The notes under the pieces are model-generated. The model searched no databases. It worked only from the letters and a program-made list of their open reading frames with translations, and had not been told where the DNA came from. From a virus, in IMG/VR virus record IMGVR_UViG_3300042922_000381, positions 1 through 38,182 of that record: 38,182 nucleotides of DNA; one strand, given 5' to 3'. The translations under genes and the position numbers were made by a program. Shown here in pieces: positions 1 through 5,901 of the stretch. Positions within the stretch are counted from its first letter, which is position 1, and every line of letters starts with the position of its first letter.

Positions 1-397
1 AAAATAACGGTTTAAACTTTTATATGGTGTTAATATTATTGTGGAGTATAAACATCAATGATGACTTAAGCCGTGGATAGACTAGATTCGTCTACCCTAT
101 ATCCCTACTCCTGACCCCGAATTTCATAGAGTTCTTCCATTTTACAGTCTAGCGCTACCGCAATATTCAAAGCCGTTTCATAAGACATGACAGACTGATT
201 GTTTACATAGCGTGAAATTGTCTGTTTTGACTTTTTTACCCGACGAGATAATTCTTGCTGTGACATTCGATTTCGCTGTAAATGGAATGAGAGTAGGCAC
301 TTACCGACTTTGTAAGTCACCACAACCCATCCTTTAGGAGCTGATGATTATGACAAAAGAAGTTATTAACATCTCCGAAATTATGTTGATTCTACAA
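1..397. repeat. Left copy of terminal direct repeat
   Basis: Aligns without gaps to 37786-38182. Positions 1-270 carry 22 mismatches to the right copy, while 271-397 are identical over exactly 127 bases, and the right copy ends with the window. The repeat contains the small XRE gene and the start of the region upstream of the main repressor. Mismatches change about seven of the 72 XRE residues. I infer an assembly overlap of a circular genome plus a variant allele; a true tandem or flanking prophage repeat is the alternative. Confidence 0.9.
105..323 (-). CDS. Small XRE-family HTH regulator (left copy)
   Basis: 72-residue protein that is almost entirely one Cro/CI-type helix-turn-helix. The recognition region reads QQELSRRVKKSKQTISRYVN at about residues 22-41, followed by an LDCKMEELYEI C-terminus typical of short XRE proteins. 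The start is GTG at 321-323 with AAAGGA upstream on the minus strand. It lies 93 bases downstream of the main repressor on the same strand, so it may be co-transcribed with it. A near-identical gene lies at 37890-38108 (differences include N/K in the first helix region and several C-terminal residues). Part of this copy falls in the variant 1-270 segment, so in the real circular genome it may be an allele of the right-hand gene rather than a second gene. Likely a DNA-binding modulator of lysogeny or integrase expression; the target is unknown. Confidence 0.8.
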   Translation of the reverse strand: MVTYKVGKCLLSFHLQRNRMSQQELSRRVKKSKQTISRYVNNQSVMSYETALNIAVALDCKMEELYEIRGQE

Positions 398-416
398 AAT
401 AAGAATAAAGCCGAAA

Positions 417-815
417 TTAAGACTCCTCATCCATCGAACGAAGAGAACGCACATAAGCAATAAATCCTTTTAATTCACGAGAAGATAAATCTTTCCCATC
501 TAATTGCATCCGATACTTTTCTTGTAACTCTTGGTCTGTCATTGTTTCTAAATCTTTTATAAACCCCAAGTTTTTTGCGGAATACATAGATTCAAGGTCA
601 ATCTCTTCCTGGTTATCAAAGAAAAAGCCAGGGTGAACCTCGTACACCTCGGCAGCTTTGATAATCAAATCAATACTTGGACTTTTTTTCCCTTTTTCCA
701 CTTTGGACAAAAAAGAAGGACTTACTTCTAAGGCTGCCGCCGCATCTTTTTGATCGTACCTCGTTCGACCTCTTGCTTTTAAAAACTTTTTAGCGAAATC
801 CTTTCCGTATAACAC
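417..815 (-). CDS. Main phage repressor, XRE family (CI-like)
   Basis: 132 residues. The N-terminal half is a classic XRE helix-turn-helix (YDQKDAAAALEVSPSFLSKVEKGKKSPSIDLI, split over residues 20-51). The C-terminal half is helical and charged, with no visible LexA-type Ser/Lys peptidase signature. The start is GTG at 813-815, preceded on the minus strand by AAGGCGGTG. It is transcribed away from the early genes, and a good promoter for it (840-868) lies inside an operator-rich region shared with the divergent early promoter. This is the standard repressor position of temperate Gram-positive phages. Lack of a self-cleavage domain suggests induction by another route, such as an antirepressor or partner protein. 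Role as lysogeny repressor is inferred from position and fold. Confidence 0.85.
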   Translation of the reverse strand: MLYGKDFAKKFLKARGRTRYDQKDAAAALEVSPSFLSKVEKGKKSPSIDLIIKAAEVYEVHPGFFFDNQEEIDLESMYSAKNLGFIKDLETMTDQELQEKYRMQLDGKDLSSRELKGFIAYVRSLRSMDEES

Positions 816-839
816 CTTTTTTCACCGCCTTCTATCGTT

Positions 840-881
840 AATGTACTATATCCCTAAAAGTTATTCAATTCGTCGGAATTG
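840..881 (-). promoter_or_regulatory. Repressor promoter with overlapping palindrome
   Basis: On the minus strand, -35 TTGAAT (863-868) and -10 TACATT (840-845) are separated by 17 bases and point at the repressor start. A perfect inverted repeat CAATTC-gtcg-GAATTG (866-881) overlaps the -35. A TAGGGATAT element (rc at 848-856) lies between the boxes and matches part of the operator at 880-897, which suggests autoregulation. Confidence 0.7.
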
Positions 882-1036
882 ACCTATAGGGATATTTTTT
901 ATAGGAATTATCCAAAAAACACGAAAAAATAATTGACTTATTGGAAATATAGGATTATTATGTACCTAGAGGTCAATAACATGTACGAAAAGTTGAGGAA
1001 ATTTTTTTCAAGCACGATTGACCTATAGGTACATCG
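880..1036. promoter_or_regulatory. Operator set and early rightward promoter
   Basis: A plus-strand promoter has -35 TTGACT (933-938), a 17-base spacer and -10 TATTAT (956-961). Three related 16-bp sites surround it: TTGACCTATAGGGATA near 880, TTGACCTCTAGGTACA on the minus strand (about 962-977, overlapping the -10/+1), and TTGACCTATAGGTACA near 1019-1034. The centre ACCTATAGGT is a perfect palindrome. Further TATAGGNAT half-sites occur at about 900 and 948. The arrangement is that of a CI/Cro operator array controlling the early operon. Confidence 0.7.
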
Positions 1037-1052
1037 AGGAGGTGAAAATATT

Positions 1053-1244
1053 TTGAAAAAAAATTTAGATTTGCCCCAAGTCATGAAGGCTCAAGACATT
1101 CAGGCTTTTCTAAACATCAGTCGAGGGAAAGCATATGGCTTGTTTAAAGAAGAAGGATTTCCTGCTCTTAATATCGGGGGAAGTAAAAGAGTGTACAAAG
1201 AGGATTTCCTTAAATGGGTGGACAAGCAGAAAAAAACATCATAG
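1053..1244 (+). CDS. Excisionase/AlpA-like HTH protein
   Basis: 63 residues matching the small excisionase-type (HTH_17-like) fold: MKAQDIQAFLNISRGKAYGL forms the winged-HTH helices, followed by a short wing containing G-G-S-K-R-V and a final helix DFLKWVDKQ. The start is TTG with AGGAGGTG nine bases upstream. It is the first gene after the early promoter, where Cro-like regulators and excisionases are usually found. It could act as an Xis for the integrase at the far end of the map or as an early regulator; sequence alone does not separate these. Confidence 0.7.
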   Translation: MKKNLDLPQVMKAQDIQAFLNISRGKAYGLFKEEGFPALNIGGSKRVYKEDFLKWVDKQKKTS

Positions 1245-1255
1245 GAGGTTAAACC

Positions 1256-1525
1256 GTGTTAGCTATCCAACTTGACGAGCAAGCTGTTGAAACCATGTTT
1301 TTGGAAGAGTTAAAAAAGCGGTTAAATCAATTAGAAAATCGACACACACTTTGGGACATGAAAGAACTTTGTCGGCAAACGTGCATGAGTGAATATAGCA
1401 TCAAAGAAAAATTGTTTGTAGATGAACGGTTCCCTAAATTTCGGTCAGGTGGAAAATGGTACTTTCCAGCTCGGGAGTGTGAAAGGTTTTTGCTCCAATG
1501 GGTACGGGAACAACCAAATTATTAA
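1256..1525 (+). CDS. DUF771-like phage protein
   Basis: 89 residues. The pattern LWDMKELCRQTCMS, then KEKLFVDERFPKF, then KWYFPARECERFLLQW resembles DUF771 proteins of Gram-positive phages, which are compact HTH-containing early proteins of unknown role. The start is GTG, with TAGGAGG ten bases upstream. It follows the excisionase-like gene by 11 bases in the same operon. A DNA-binding role is likely from the fold pattern; the target is unknown. Confidence 0.6.
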   Translation: MLAIQLDEQAVETMFLEELKKRLNQLENRHTLWDMKELCRQTCMSEYSIKEKLFVDERFPKFRSGGKWYFPARECERFLLQWVREQPNY

Positions 1526-1541
1526 ATAGGAGGAAACGAAA

Positions 1542-1895
1542 GTGGACAAAGAAAAAATGTTGTTGTTGATTTCTGAAGCAATGGATAAGGGAGCAAGTAT
1601 CAACATCCACGTTCCCCAATACCGTCACGATGAAAATTGGAGAAAGGTAACAAAGGTGGAAGCATCAGATTTTATCAACCGTTTCAATGAGTTAGTGGAC
1701 GGTGAAATTGGACACGACTTACATGAAAAAATCGGTGTGGAAAACTTGATTGTTGACAACGGTCAAATACGAGTGGTTGCCACTTACTTTCCGAGCAAAG
1801 GTGAACTGGTTAAAGACTTAACTCAAAAAATTGAAATGCTTAATCAAAAAGTGGTCTACCTTCAGGAAGATTCAGGTGGTGACAAAATTGCTTGA
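1542..1895 (+). CDS. Early phage protein of unknown function
   Basis: 117 residues, ATG-like GTG start with AGGAGGAAA upstream. The sequence is mixed alpha/beta with no cysteine pair, membrane segment or nucleotide-binding motif. The last 30 residues (KGELVKDLTQKIEMLNQKVV) form a short predicted coiled coil, so it may dimerise. The next gene starts inside its 3' end, indicating translational coupling. I do not recognise the family. Confidence 0.6.
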   Translation: MDKEKMLLLISEAMDKGASINIHVPQYRHDENWRKVTKVEASDFINRFNELVDGEIGHDLHEKIGVENLIVDNGQIRVVATYFPSKGELVKDLTQKIEMLNQKVVYLQEDSGGDKIA

Positions 1896-2100
1896 ACATC
1901 CAACAGTTACCGAAATCAATCGTTTTGGCTATCCGAAAGAAATGTTAGAACAACCTGAACATTTTGGAACAGACTTTTTCGGGGATGAAGTGTTAGTCGG
2001 TGACGATTACGTCGAGATTGATGGAGAAATCATTCTTATGGACAATCTAGATCGGTTTTTATCCGAGCAATTAGGGTTTGAATTTAAAACAGCAGAATAG
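1876..2100 (+). CDS. YqaI-like protein
   Basis: 74 residues from GTG 1876 (GTG 1879 also possible); AGGAAG at 1864-1869 is the ribosome site, and a longer upstream reading frame lacks one. The C-terminal half (DFFGDEVLVGDDYVEIDGE then NLDRFLSEQLGFEFK) closely resembles YqaI of the B. subtilis skin prophage-like element, a small protein of unknown function. The gene overlaps its predecessor by 20 bases and is the last before a terminator, closing the first early segment. In skin, yqaI sits just before recombination genes, as here. Confidence 0.65.
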   Translation: MVTKLLEHPTVTEINRFGYPKEMLEQPEHFGTDFFGDEVLVGDDYVEIDGEIILMDNLDRFLSEQLGFEFKTAE

Positions 2101-2129
2101 GGCAGTGCCGCCAAGCAACCTGCCCTTTT
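2100..2129 (+). terminator. Terminator after YqaI-like gene
   Basis: GGGCAG (2100-2105) pairs perfectly with CTGCCC (2120-2125), followed by TTTT. It begins at the last base of the stop codon. It may attenuate rather than stop early transcription, since no promoter is obvious before 2170. Confidence 0.65.
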
Positions 2130-2169
2130 GTAAAACTAATTACCCTCATTATACCAAGGAGGACGGAAA

Positions 2170-3003
2170 ATGAATAGCTTACAAACGCAATTTGAACAGC
2201 AAGAAACGCCAAGCGTGATGGCGCATGGAACTAAAAGCCGAGAAATGGCAGAAGTTCAGTCACAAATATTTTTAGCCAAACAATTTCCACGAAATGAAGT
2301 TCAGGCAGAAATCAAAATTTTGAATGCTTGCAAACGCAAGTCATTAGCTGAAACAGCTTTATATTCCTATCCAAGAGGTTCTACAACAGTGACAGGCCCA
2401 TCCATTCGTCTTGCTGAAGCAATCGCCCAATATTGGGGGAATATCAATTTTGGGATTAAAGAAGTGGAGCAAAAAAACGGAATATCCACTGTTGTGGCTT
2501 ATGCGTGGGATATGGAATCCAATACCCGTCAAGAGAAAGTATTCCAAGTTAAACATGAAAGATATGCAAACGGAAAAATTAAAAAACTTACTGACCCAAG
2601 GGATATTTACGAATTAACTGCCAATAACGGTGCTCGTCGTTTGAGAGCGTGCATACTTGGCGTAATTCCTGGAGACATCATCGACAACGCTGTGGCTCAA
2701 TGCCAACAGACTTTGCAGAATAGTTATACCGAACCGTTGAAAGACCGAGTGGTAAAGGTTTTGAGGTGGTTTAAAAACCAGTATGGCATTACACAAGAAA
2801 TGGTTGAAGCAAAGCTTGGCCACAACGTTGATTCATTTACGGAGCAAGACTTTGTTACTTTAAGCAGTATCAATCAATCATTAAAAGATGGAATGGCAAA
2901 AAGAGAGGATTTCTTTAAATTTGTTGAACACAAGGAAGTTCCTAAGACTTCTCTTGAACAACAATTCAAAGAAGGTGAACAAGATGAAACTCAACAAGGA
3001 TAA
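2170..3003 (+). CDS. Putative single-strand annealing recombinase
   Basis: 277 residues, ATG with AAGGAGG upstream. The central region (GPSIRLAEAIAQYWGN, then WDMESNTRQEKVFQVKHER, then DPRDIYELTANNGARRLRAC) is the pattern of a widespread phage family found beside RecB-type exonucleases. It resembles the Sak3/Rad52-like annealing proteins I recall, but I cannot confirm the family. The following exonuclease gene overlaps it by 20 bases, the usual arrangement of a two-component exonuclease/annealing recombination module (compare lambda Exo/Beta). It would bind single-stranded DNA made by the exonuclease and pair it with a partner. The C-terminal tail is acidic and Gln-rich, suggesting an SSB- or partner-binding tail. 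Confidence 0.6.
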   Translation: MNSLQTQFEQQETPSVMAHGTKSREMAEVQSQIFLAKQFPRNEVQAEIKILNACKRKSLAETALYSYPRGSTTVTGPSIRLAEAIAQYWGNINFGIKEVEQKNGISTVVAYAWDMESNTRQEKVFQVKHERYANGKIKKLTDPRDIYELTANNGARRLRACILGVIPGDIIDNAVAQCQQTLQNSYTEPLKDRVVKVLRWFKNQYGITQEMVEAKLGHNVDSFTEQDFVTLSSINQSLKDGMAKREDFFKFVEHKEVPKTSLEQQFKEGEQDETQQG

Positions 3004-3778
3004 TTATTATTCACTTGAAGCTGATCGTCACTATATGTCTGTGTCTCAATATAAAAACTTTTTAAAATGTGAGTCATCTGCCATGGCTCGATTGAACGGG
3101 TACCGAGAACCGAAAAGTGATGCATTGCTTTTTGGTTCCTATGTCCATTCTTGGTTAGATGGTTCTATTGAAGAGTTCAAAGGAGAAAATCCTGATTTGT
3201 TTAGCAGTAAAGGAGCATCAAAAGGGCAATTGAAATCCCAATATAAACTAGCTGATGAAATGATTGAAGTTTTGAAAGCTGACCCTTTTGTCATGATGGC
3301 TTTAGATGGTGAAAAGGAAGTTATCATGACGGGTGAACTTTTTGGAGCACCTTGGAAAATTAGAATGGATGTATACAATCCAACGTTTGGACGATTTGCA
3401 GATTTAAAAACAGTCAAAGGGATACGGGAAAAGTATTGGGTGCCTGGTGTTGGCTATTGCTCTTTCGTTGAATCATACGGATACATTACTCAAATGGCTG
3501 TTTATTCAGAAATTGAGTCTCAAAACAGAAATGGAGAATGGCTTGAGAGTTTTATAGTCGCTGTAAGTAAAGAAACACCACCAGATAAGGCGGTAATCAC
3601 AATAGACTATGAAAGTCTTGTGGAAGAATTAAATCAAGTAGAAGCCAATATGGAACGTATTATTGCGGTTAAGTCTGGTGAGGAACCGCCAAAACGTTGC
3701 GAAACGTGTGAGCATTGTCGAAGAACAAAGAAACTAAGTCATGTAGTTCATTATTTGGAATTAGTACAAGGGGCGTAA
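2984..3778 (+). CDS. PD-(D/E)XK exonuclease, RecB-like (DUF3799 type)
   Basis: 264 residues from ATG 2984, with GAAGGTGA upstream. Visible nuclease motifs are H55 (GSYVHSWLDG), D129 (KIRMD), D140-L-K142 (ADLKTV) and the Q170..Y174 motif (YITQMAVY), the order expected of RecB-family nucleases. C29 near the N-terminus (NFLKC) with C239, C242 and C245 at the C-terminus (CETCEHC) resembles the four-cysteine Fe-S layout of AddB/Cas4-like nucleases. It would resect double-stranded ends for the annealing protein encoded just upstream. Translational overlap supports a stoichiometric pair. Nuclease assignment is firm; the Fe-S cluster is inference. Confidence 0.8.
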   Translation: MKLNKDNYYSLEADRHYMSVSQYKNFLKCESSAMARLNGYREPKSDALLFGSYVHSWLDGSIEEFKGENPDLFSSKGASKGQLKSQYKLADEMIEVLKADPFVMMALDGEKEVIMTGELFGAPWKIRMDVYNPTFGRFADLKTVKGIREKYWVPGVGYCSFVESYGYITQMAVYSEIESQNRNGEWLESFIVAVSKETPPDKAVITIDYESLVEELNQVEANMERIIAVKSGEEPPKRCETCEHCRRTKKLSHVVHYLELVQGA

Positions 3779-3801
3779 TGCCCCTCTAGGAGGTGCCAAC
3801 C

Positions 3802-4041
3802 ATGTGGGTAGTAGTAGATTACCAAGAAGGATTAATCGGGGTCTATCCGTTTCGCAAGGATGCTGAAAAGGCATACAACAAACAAAAACAAAAAAATATC
3901 AGACAGTTTGACGGGGAATTTAATCACGAAGAAGATGTGATTTTGGCTAAAGTCGAAAATCGTTTTTATTCCGTGGATACTGGTGACTATGAACACGGTA
4001 AACCCGTTTGGGATTGGGATGAAATTAATAAGGGGGCTTAA
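3802..4041 (+). CDS. Small acidic phage protein, unknown
   Basis: 79 residues from ATG 3802 with TAGGAGGTG seven bases upstream. It begins MWVVVDYQEGLIGVYPFRKD and has an aromatic, acidic C-terminus (YEHGKPVWDWDEI). No catalytic, metal or membrane motif is visible. A hairpin AGGGGC-gtaat-GCCCCT (3769-3785) ends just before its ribosome site. It belongs to the recombination segment operon. Function unknown. Confidence 0.6.
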   Translation: MWVVVDYQEGLIGVYPFRKDAEKAYNKQKQKNIRQFDGEFNHEEDVILAKVENRFYSVDTGDYEHGKPVWDWDEINKGA

Positions 4042-4055
4042 CGGCTCCCGTTTTT
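4032..4055 (+). terminator. Terminator-like hairpin
   Basis: GGGGGC (4032-4037) pairs with GCTCCC (4044-4049) with one G-T pair, followed by GTTTTTA. It overlaps the stop codon of the 79-residue gene and lies just before the next ribosome site, so it may be a partial terminator or mRNA end-protecting hairpin. Confidence 0.5.
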
Positions 4056-4071
4056 ATAGGAGGGAATCACC

Positions 4072-4272
4072 TTGACATATATCTGCCAGTGTACCGTACA
4101 TGCACATGATGACTTGTTTGACATTACCGCAAGACCAATGGAGTTAGTGCAAGCTAACAGCCGGCAGGAGGCCTTAGAACGGGCGGAACAGAAAATCTTT
4201 GCGAGGTATAAAAGTTTGGGTTGTCAGGTGAACAAAATTACTTTTGCTTTTATCGATAAAATGGGGAGTTGA
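4072..4272 (+). CDS. Small phage protein, unknown
   Basis: 66 residues, TTG start with AGGAGGGAATC upstream. The sequence has a beta-rich N-terminus with cysteines in an ICQCTVHAHDD motif and a helix rich in E, R and A (SRQEALERAEQKIF). No membrane segment. The first residues could bind metal (C-x-C...H-x-H), but no partner cysteines follow except one. Not recognised. Confidence 0.55.
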   Translation: MTYICQCTVHAHDDLFDITARPMELVQANSRQEALERAEQKIFARYKSLGCQVNKITFAFIDKMGS

Positions 4273-4277
4273 ACCTA

Positions 4278-4376
4278 ATGGAAGAATACGAAAATTTTAA
4301 ACTGTGGCCGTACCTGTTTACTCTTGTGATTATCTTTATATTTGTGGTTTTTGCAGTGGGATTGGTAGACGGATGA
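4278..4376 (+). CDS. 32-residue single-span membrane peptide
   Basis: ATG 4278 with GGGGAG upstream gives a 32-residue peptide: a short polar N-terminus (MEEYENFKLWPY), then about 20 hydrophobic residues (LFTLVIIFIFVVFAVGLV) and a D-G end. Its stop overlaps the ATG of the next gene (ATGA), typical of coupled phage genes. It would sit in the cytoplasmic membrane. Such early micro-proteins often target host membrane complexes or block superinfection; that is speculation here. Confidence 0.55.
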   Translation: MEEYENFKLWPYLFTLVIIFIFVVFAVGLVDG

Positions 4377-4678
4377 TGGGACCAACGCCAATTCCCATTC
4401 CTGAATTTTTCACTGCTACCTGGTACGACCAACAAAAGCAGTTACGCAAAACCGACCCGGTGATCGCTGACGAGTTGTTGATTTCCAAACCACTACTGGA
4501 TAAATGGAAGCGTGTGGTAGGATGTAAGCCTTATCAGTATCGGCATATGAAAGGCATGAGTTGGGAGGAAAGACAAGAAATTATCACGCTGCGTAAACAA
4601 GGATTAACCCTGATACAGATCGCAGAGAAAGTCGGGAAAAGTCCCGGCACGATTAAATATCATGTTTATGCGAGTTAA
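4373..4678 (+). CDS. HTH-containing phage protein
   Basis: 101 residues from ATG 4373 (or ATG 4376). The N-terminus is proline-rich (GPTPIPIPEF). The C-terminus is a resolvase/sigma-like helix-turn-helix: SWEERQEIITLRKQGLT, then IQIAEKVGKSPGTIKYHVY. It starts within the stop of the membrane peptide upstream. A sequence-specific DNA-binding role is likely; a related minimal HTH appears again in the 10891-11151 protein. Longer in-frame starts upstream lack a ribosome site. Confidence 0.6.
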   Translation: MMGPTPIPIPEFFTATWYDQQKQLRKTDPVIADELLISKPLLDKWKRVVGCKPYQYRHMKGMSWEERQEIITLRKQGLTLIQIAEKVGKSPGTIKYHVYAS

Positions 4679-4690
4679 TGAAGCTTTGAA

Positions 4691-4707
4691 CCAAAATGTG
4701 TCGTAAA
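4691..4707 (+). repeat. Recurring intergenic motif, copy A
   Basis: CCAAAATGTGTCGTAAA, directly before a ribosome site. It matches 25589-25605 with one mismatch and 13314-13330 with four. Weaker relatives follow stop codons at 4914, 9939, 13726 and 13886. See findings. Confidence 0.5.
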
Positions 4708-4721
4708 GGAGGAATTGTATA

Positions 4722-4910
4722 TTGGCTATTTTTCATGAGAATGTTTTAGGTTATTGCTCTGATTGCGGTAATACATCTAATTCTTTAACTGTTATTGAGA
4801 TGGTAGATGATGGAGATTCACTGGCTTTTTGCCCTAAATGTTTATCTGAAATGGTTTTGAGACTAAATAATCGTTCTGCTGATAAATGGTTAGATGATGA
4901 AATGAGTTAA
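4722..4910 (+). CDS. Small zinc-ribbon protein
   Basis: 62 residues, TTG start with AAAGGAGGAATT upstream. Two CxxC knuckles (YCSDCGN and FCPKCLSE) separated by about 20 residues make a treble-clef or ribbon metal site. The acidic tail (DKWLDDEMS) may contact a partner. Bracketed by two copies of the recurring intergenic motif, so it may be a transferable cassette. Function unknown. Confidence 0.65.
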   Translation: MAIFHENVLGYCSDCGNTSNSLTVIEMVDDGDSLAFCPKCLSEMVLRLNNRSADKWLDDEMS

Positions 4911-4954
4911 TGTCACATTGCGAGAAAATAACGAATTAAGGAAGTGGAATAAAA

Positions 4955-5158
4955 ATGCAAAATCACTATTTTACTTTCGGCTCAGGACAAGTTAACTCAG
5001 GATGTTATATCATCATCCCTGCTCCTACACCTGACGAAGCAAGAGAAGAAATGATGAATCGTTTCGGTAGTAAGTGGTCTTTCCAGTATGACGAAAAGGA
5101 ATGGAATGAGAACGGGAAGCCATTGAATGAAATTTATCATTGGAAATTAATTGATTAG
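4955..5158 (+). CDS. Small phage protein, unknown
   Basis: 67 residues, ATG with AAGGAAGTGG upstream. Pattern: a beta strand region (HYFTFGSGQ, CYIIIPAPT), a helix (PDEAREEMMNRFGSKW) and an aromatic end (IYHWKLID). This looks like a compact ferredoxin-like alpha/beta fold but lacks known motifs. It is the last gene before a strong terminator and the divergent regulator pair. Confidence 0.55.
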   Translation: MQNHYFTFGSGQVNSGCYIIIPAPTPDEAREEMMNRFGSKWSFQYDEKEWNENGKPLNEIYHWKLID

Positions 5159-5165
5159 AAATTGA

Positions 5166-5205
5166 AAAGGATGCTCGGCATCATAACCTGGCATCCTTTC
5201 TTGTG
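5166..5205. terminator. Strong terminator between convergent genes
   Basis: AAAGGATGC (5166-5174) pairs perfectly with GCATCCTTT (5191-5199). It sits between the rightward early operon and the leftward XRE gene ending at 5238, so it can serve both directions. Confidence 0.8.
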
Positions 5206-5237
5206 TCGTTCTCTAGTGGCGAACCGTTGCATGCAGT

Positions 5238-5450
5238 TCACTCCTTTTCATTATCTAAATATAGTAGGTCATGCACTTCACAGTCGAACAACTGGCAGAG
5301 CGCAATGATTGTATCAAAACCGATTTTAGCCGACTTCTCGTTATACAGCTTAGATATTGTTGTGGCGCTTAAACCGGTTTTTTTATGCACATCCTGGATG
5401 CTTAGGCGATCACGAGCCATTAGGATGCGAAGATTGTTTTTCACTAACAT
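5238..5450 (-). CDS. Second XRE regulator (leftward, CI-like position)
   Basis: 70 residues forming one XRE helix-turn-helix: NNLRILMARDRLSIQDVHKK, then TGLSATTISKLYNE, then the FDTIIALCQLFDCEVHDLLY end typical of YozG/Cro-like short regulators. ATG start, with AAAGGAG upstream on the minus strand. It is divergent from another XRE gene at 5681, with a 230-bp shared control region. This makes a second genetic switch inside the early region, just before the replication genes. It likely controls the replication operon or the switch to replication. Confidence 0.8.
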   Translation of the reverse strand: MLVKNNLRILMARDRLSIQDVHKKTGLSATTISKLYNEKSAKIGFDTIIALCQLFDCEVHDLLYLDNEKE

Positions 5451-5471
5451 GATTGTATATACTCCTTTCTC

Positions 5472-5537
5472 TTAGATATTCAAAATGGATACTTTTGTAT
5501 CTAAAATCATTCTATAACAGTTTAGACACATATGCAA
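5472..5537 (-). promoter_or_regulatory. Promoter and operator for leftward XRE gene
   Basis: On the minus strand, -35 TTGCAT (5532-5537) and -10 TAGAAT (5509-5514) are spaced 17 bases. Downstream lies a palindrome GGATAC-tttt-GTATCT (5487-5502) nested in TTAGATA (5472-5478) ... TATCTAA (5498-5504). This is a likely operator for one or both XRE proteins. Confidence 0.65.
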
Positions 5538-5629
5538 GGGTAACATTCAAAAAAGTGTGATTTTTTTCACTGATAAATATAATTCAATATTAATTAAGTA
5601 TATTTTACTATAAAATAAACACAATTATG

Positions 5630-5658
5630 TTTACTTAAAATATGATTAGGTGTATAAT
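5630..5658 (+). promoter_or_regulatory. Promoter of Cro-like gene and replication operon
   Basis: -35 TTTACT (5630-5635), 17-base spacer, consensus -10 TATAAT (5653-5658), 22 bases before the TTG start at 5681. The surrounding 5540-5660 stretch is very A/T rich. It probably drives the regulator, the initiator and the helicase loader. Confidence 0.75.
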
Positions 5659-5680
5659 ATGAAGTATAGGAGGTGAAATC

Positions 5681-5887
5681 TTGGAAGTACAAGTGAAGCT
5701 TTTAGAGATGATGGCAAAGAACAACATTCGACGGATTGAAGATTTACACAACTTAACAGGCTTGTCCAGAACTACAATTCGCCAAATTTTAGATGGCGAT
5801 AAAAAATCATTGTACTTTGAAACGATCGGCATTCTGTGTAAAACACTGAATTGCAGAATTGAGGAACTGATCGTGATTAAGAAATGA
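5681..5887 (+). CDS. Cro-like XRE regulator (rightward)
   Basis: 68 residues. One XRE fold: LLEMMAKNNIRRIEDLHN, TGLSRTTIRQILDG, then YFETIGILCKTLNCRIEELI. TTG start with AGGAGGTGAAATC upstream. It resembles the divergent 5238-5450 protein in layout, as in a CI/Cro pair. First gene of the replication operon; the initiator follows by 14 bases. Confidence 0.75.
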   Translation: MEVQVKLLEMMAKNNIRRIEDLHNLTGLSRTTIRQILDGDKKSLYFETIGILCKTLNCRIEELIVIKK

Positions 5888-5901
5888 AAAAGGTGATTTA
5901 G

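Noticed and set aside
3139-3417. Minus-strand open frame opposite the exonuclease
   Set aside because: Antisense to conserved nuclease motifs; no ribosome site or promoter.
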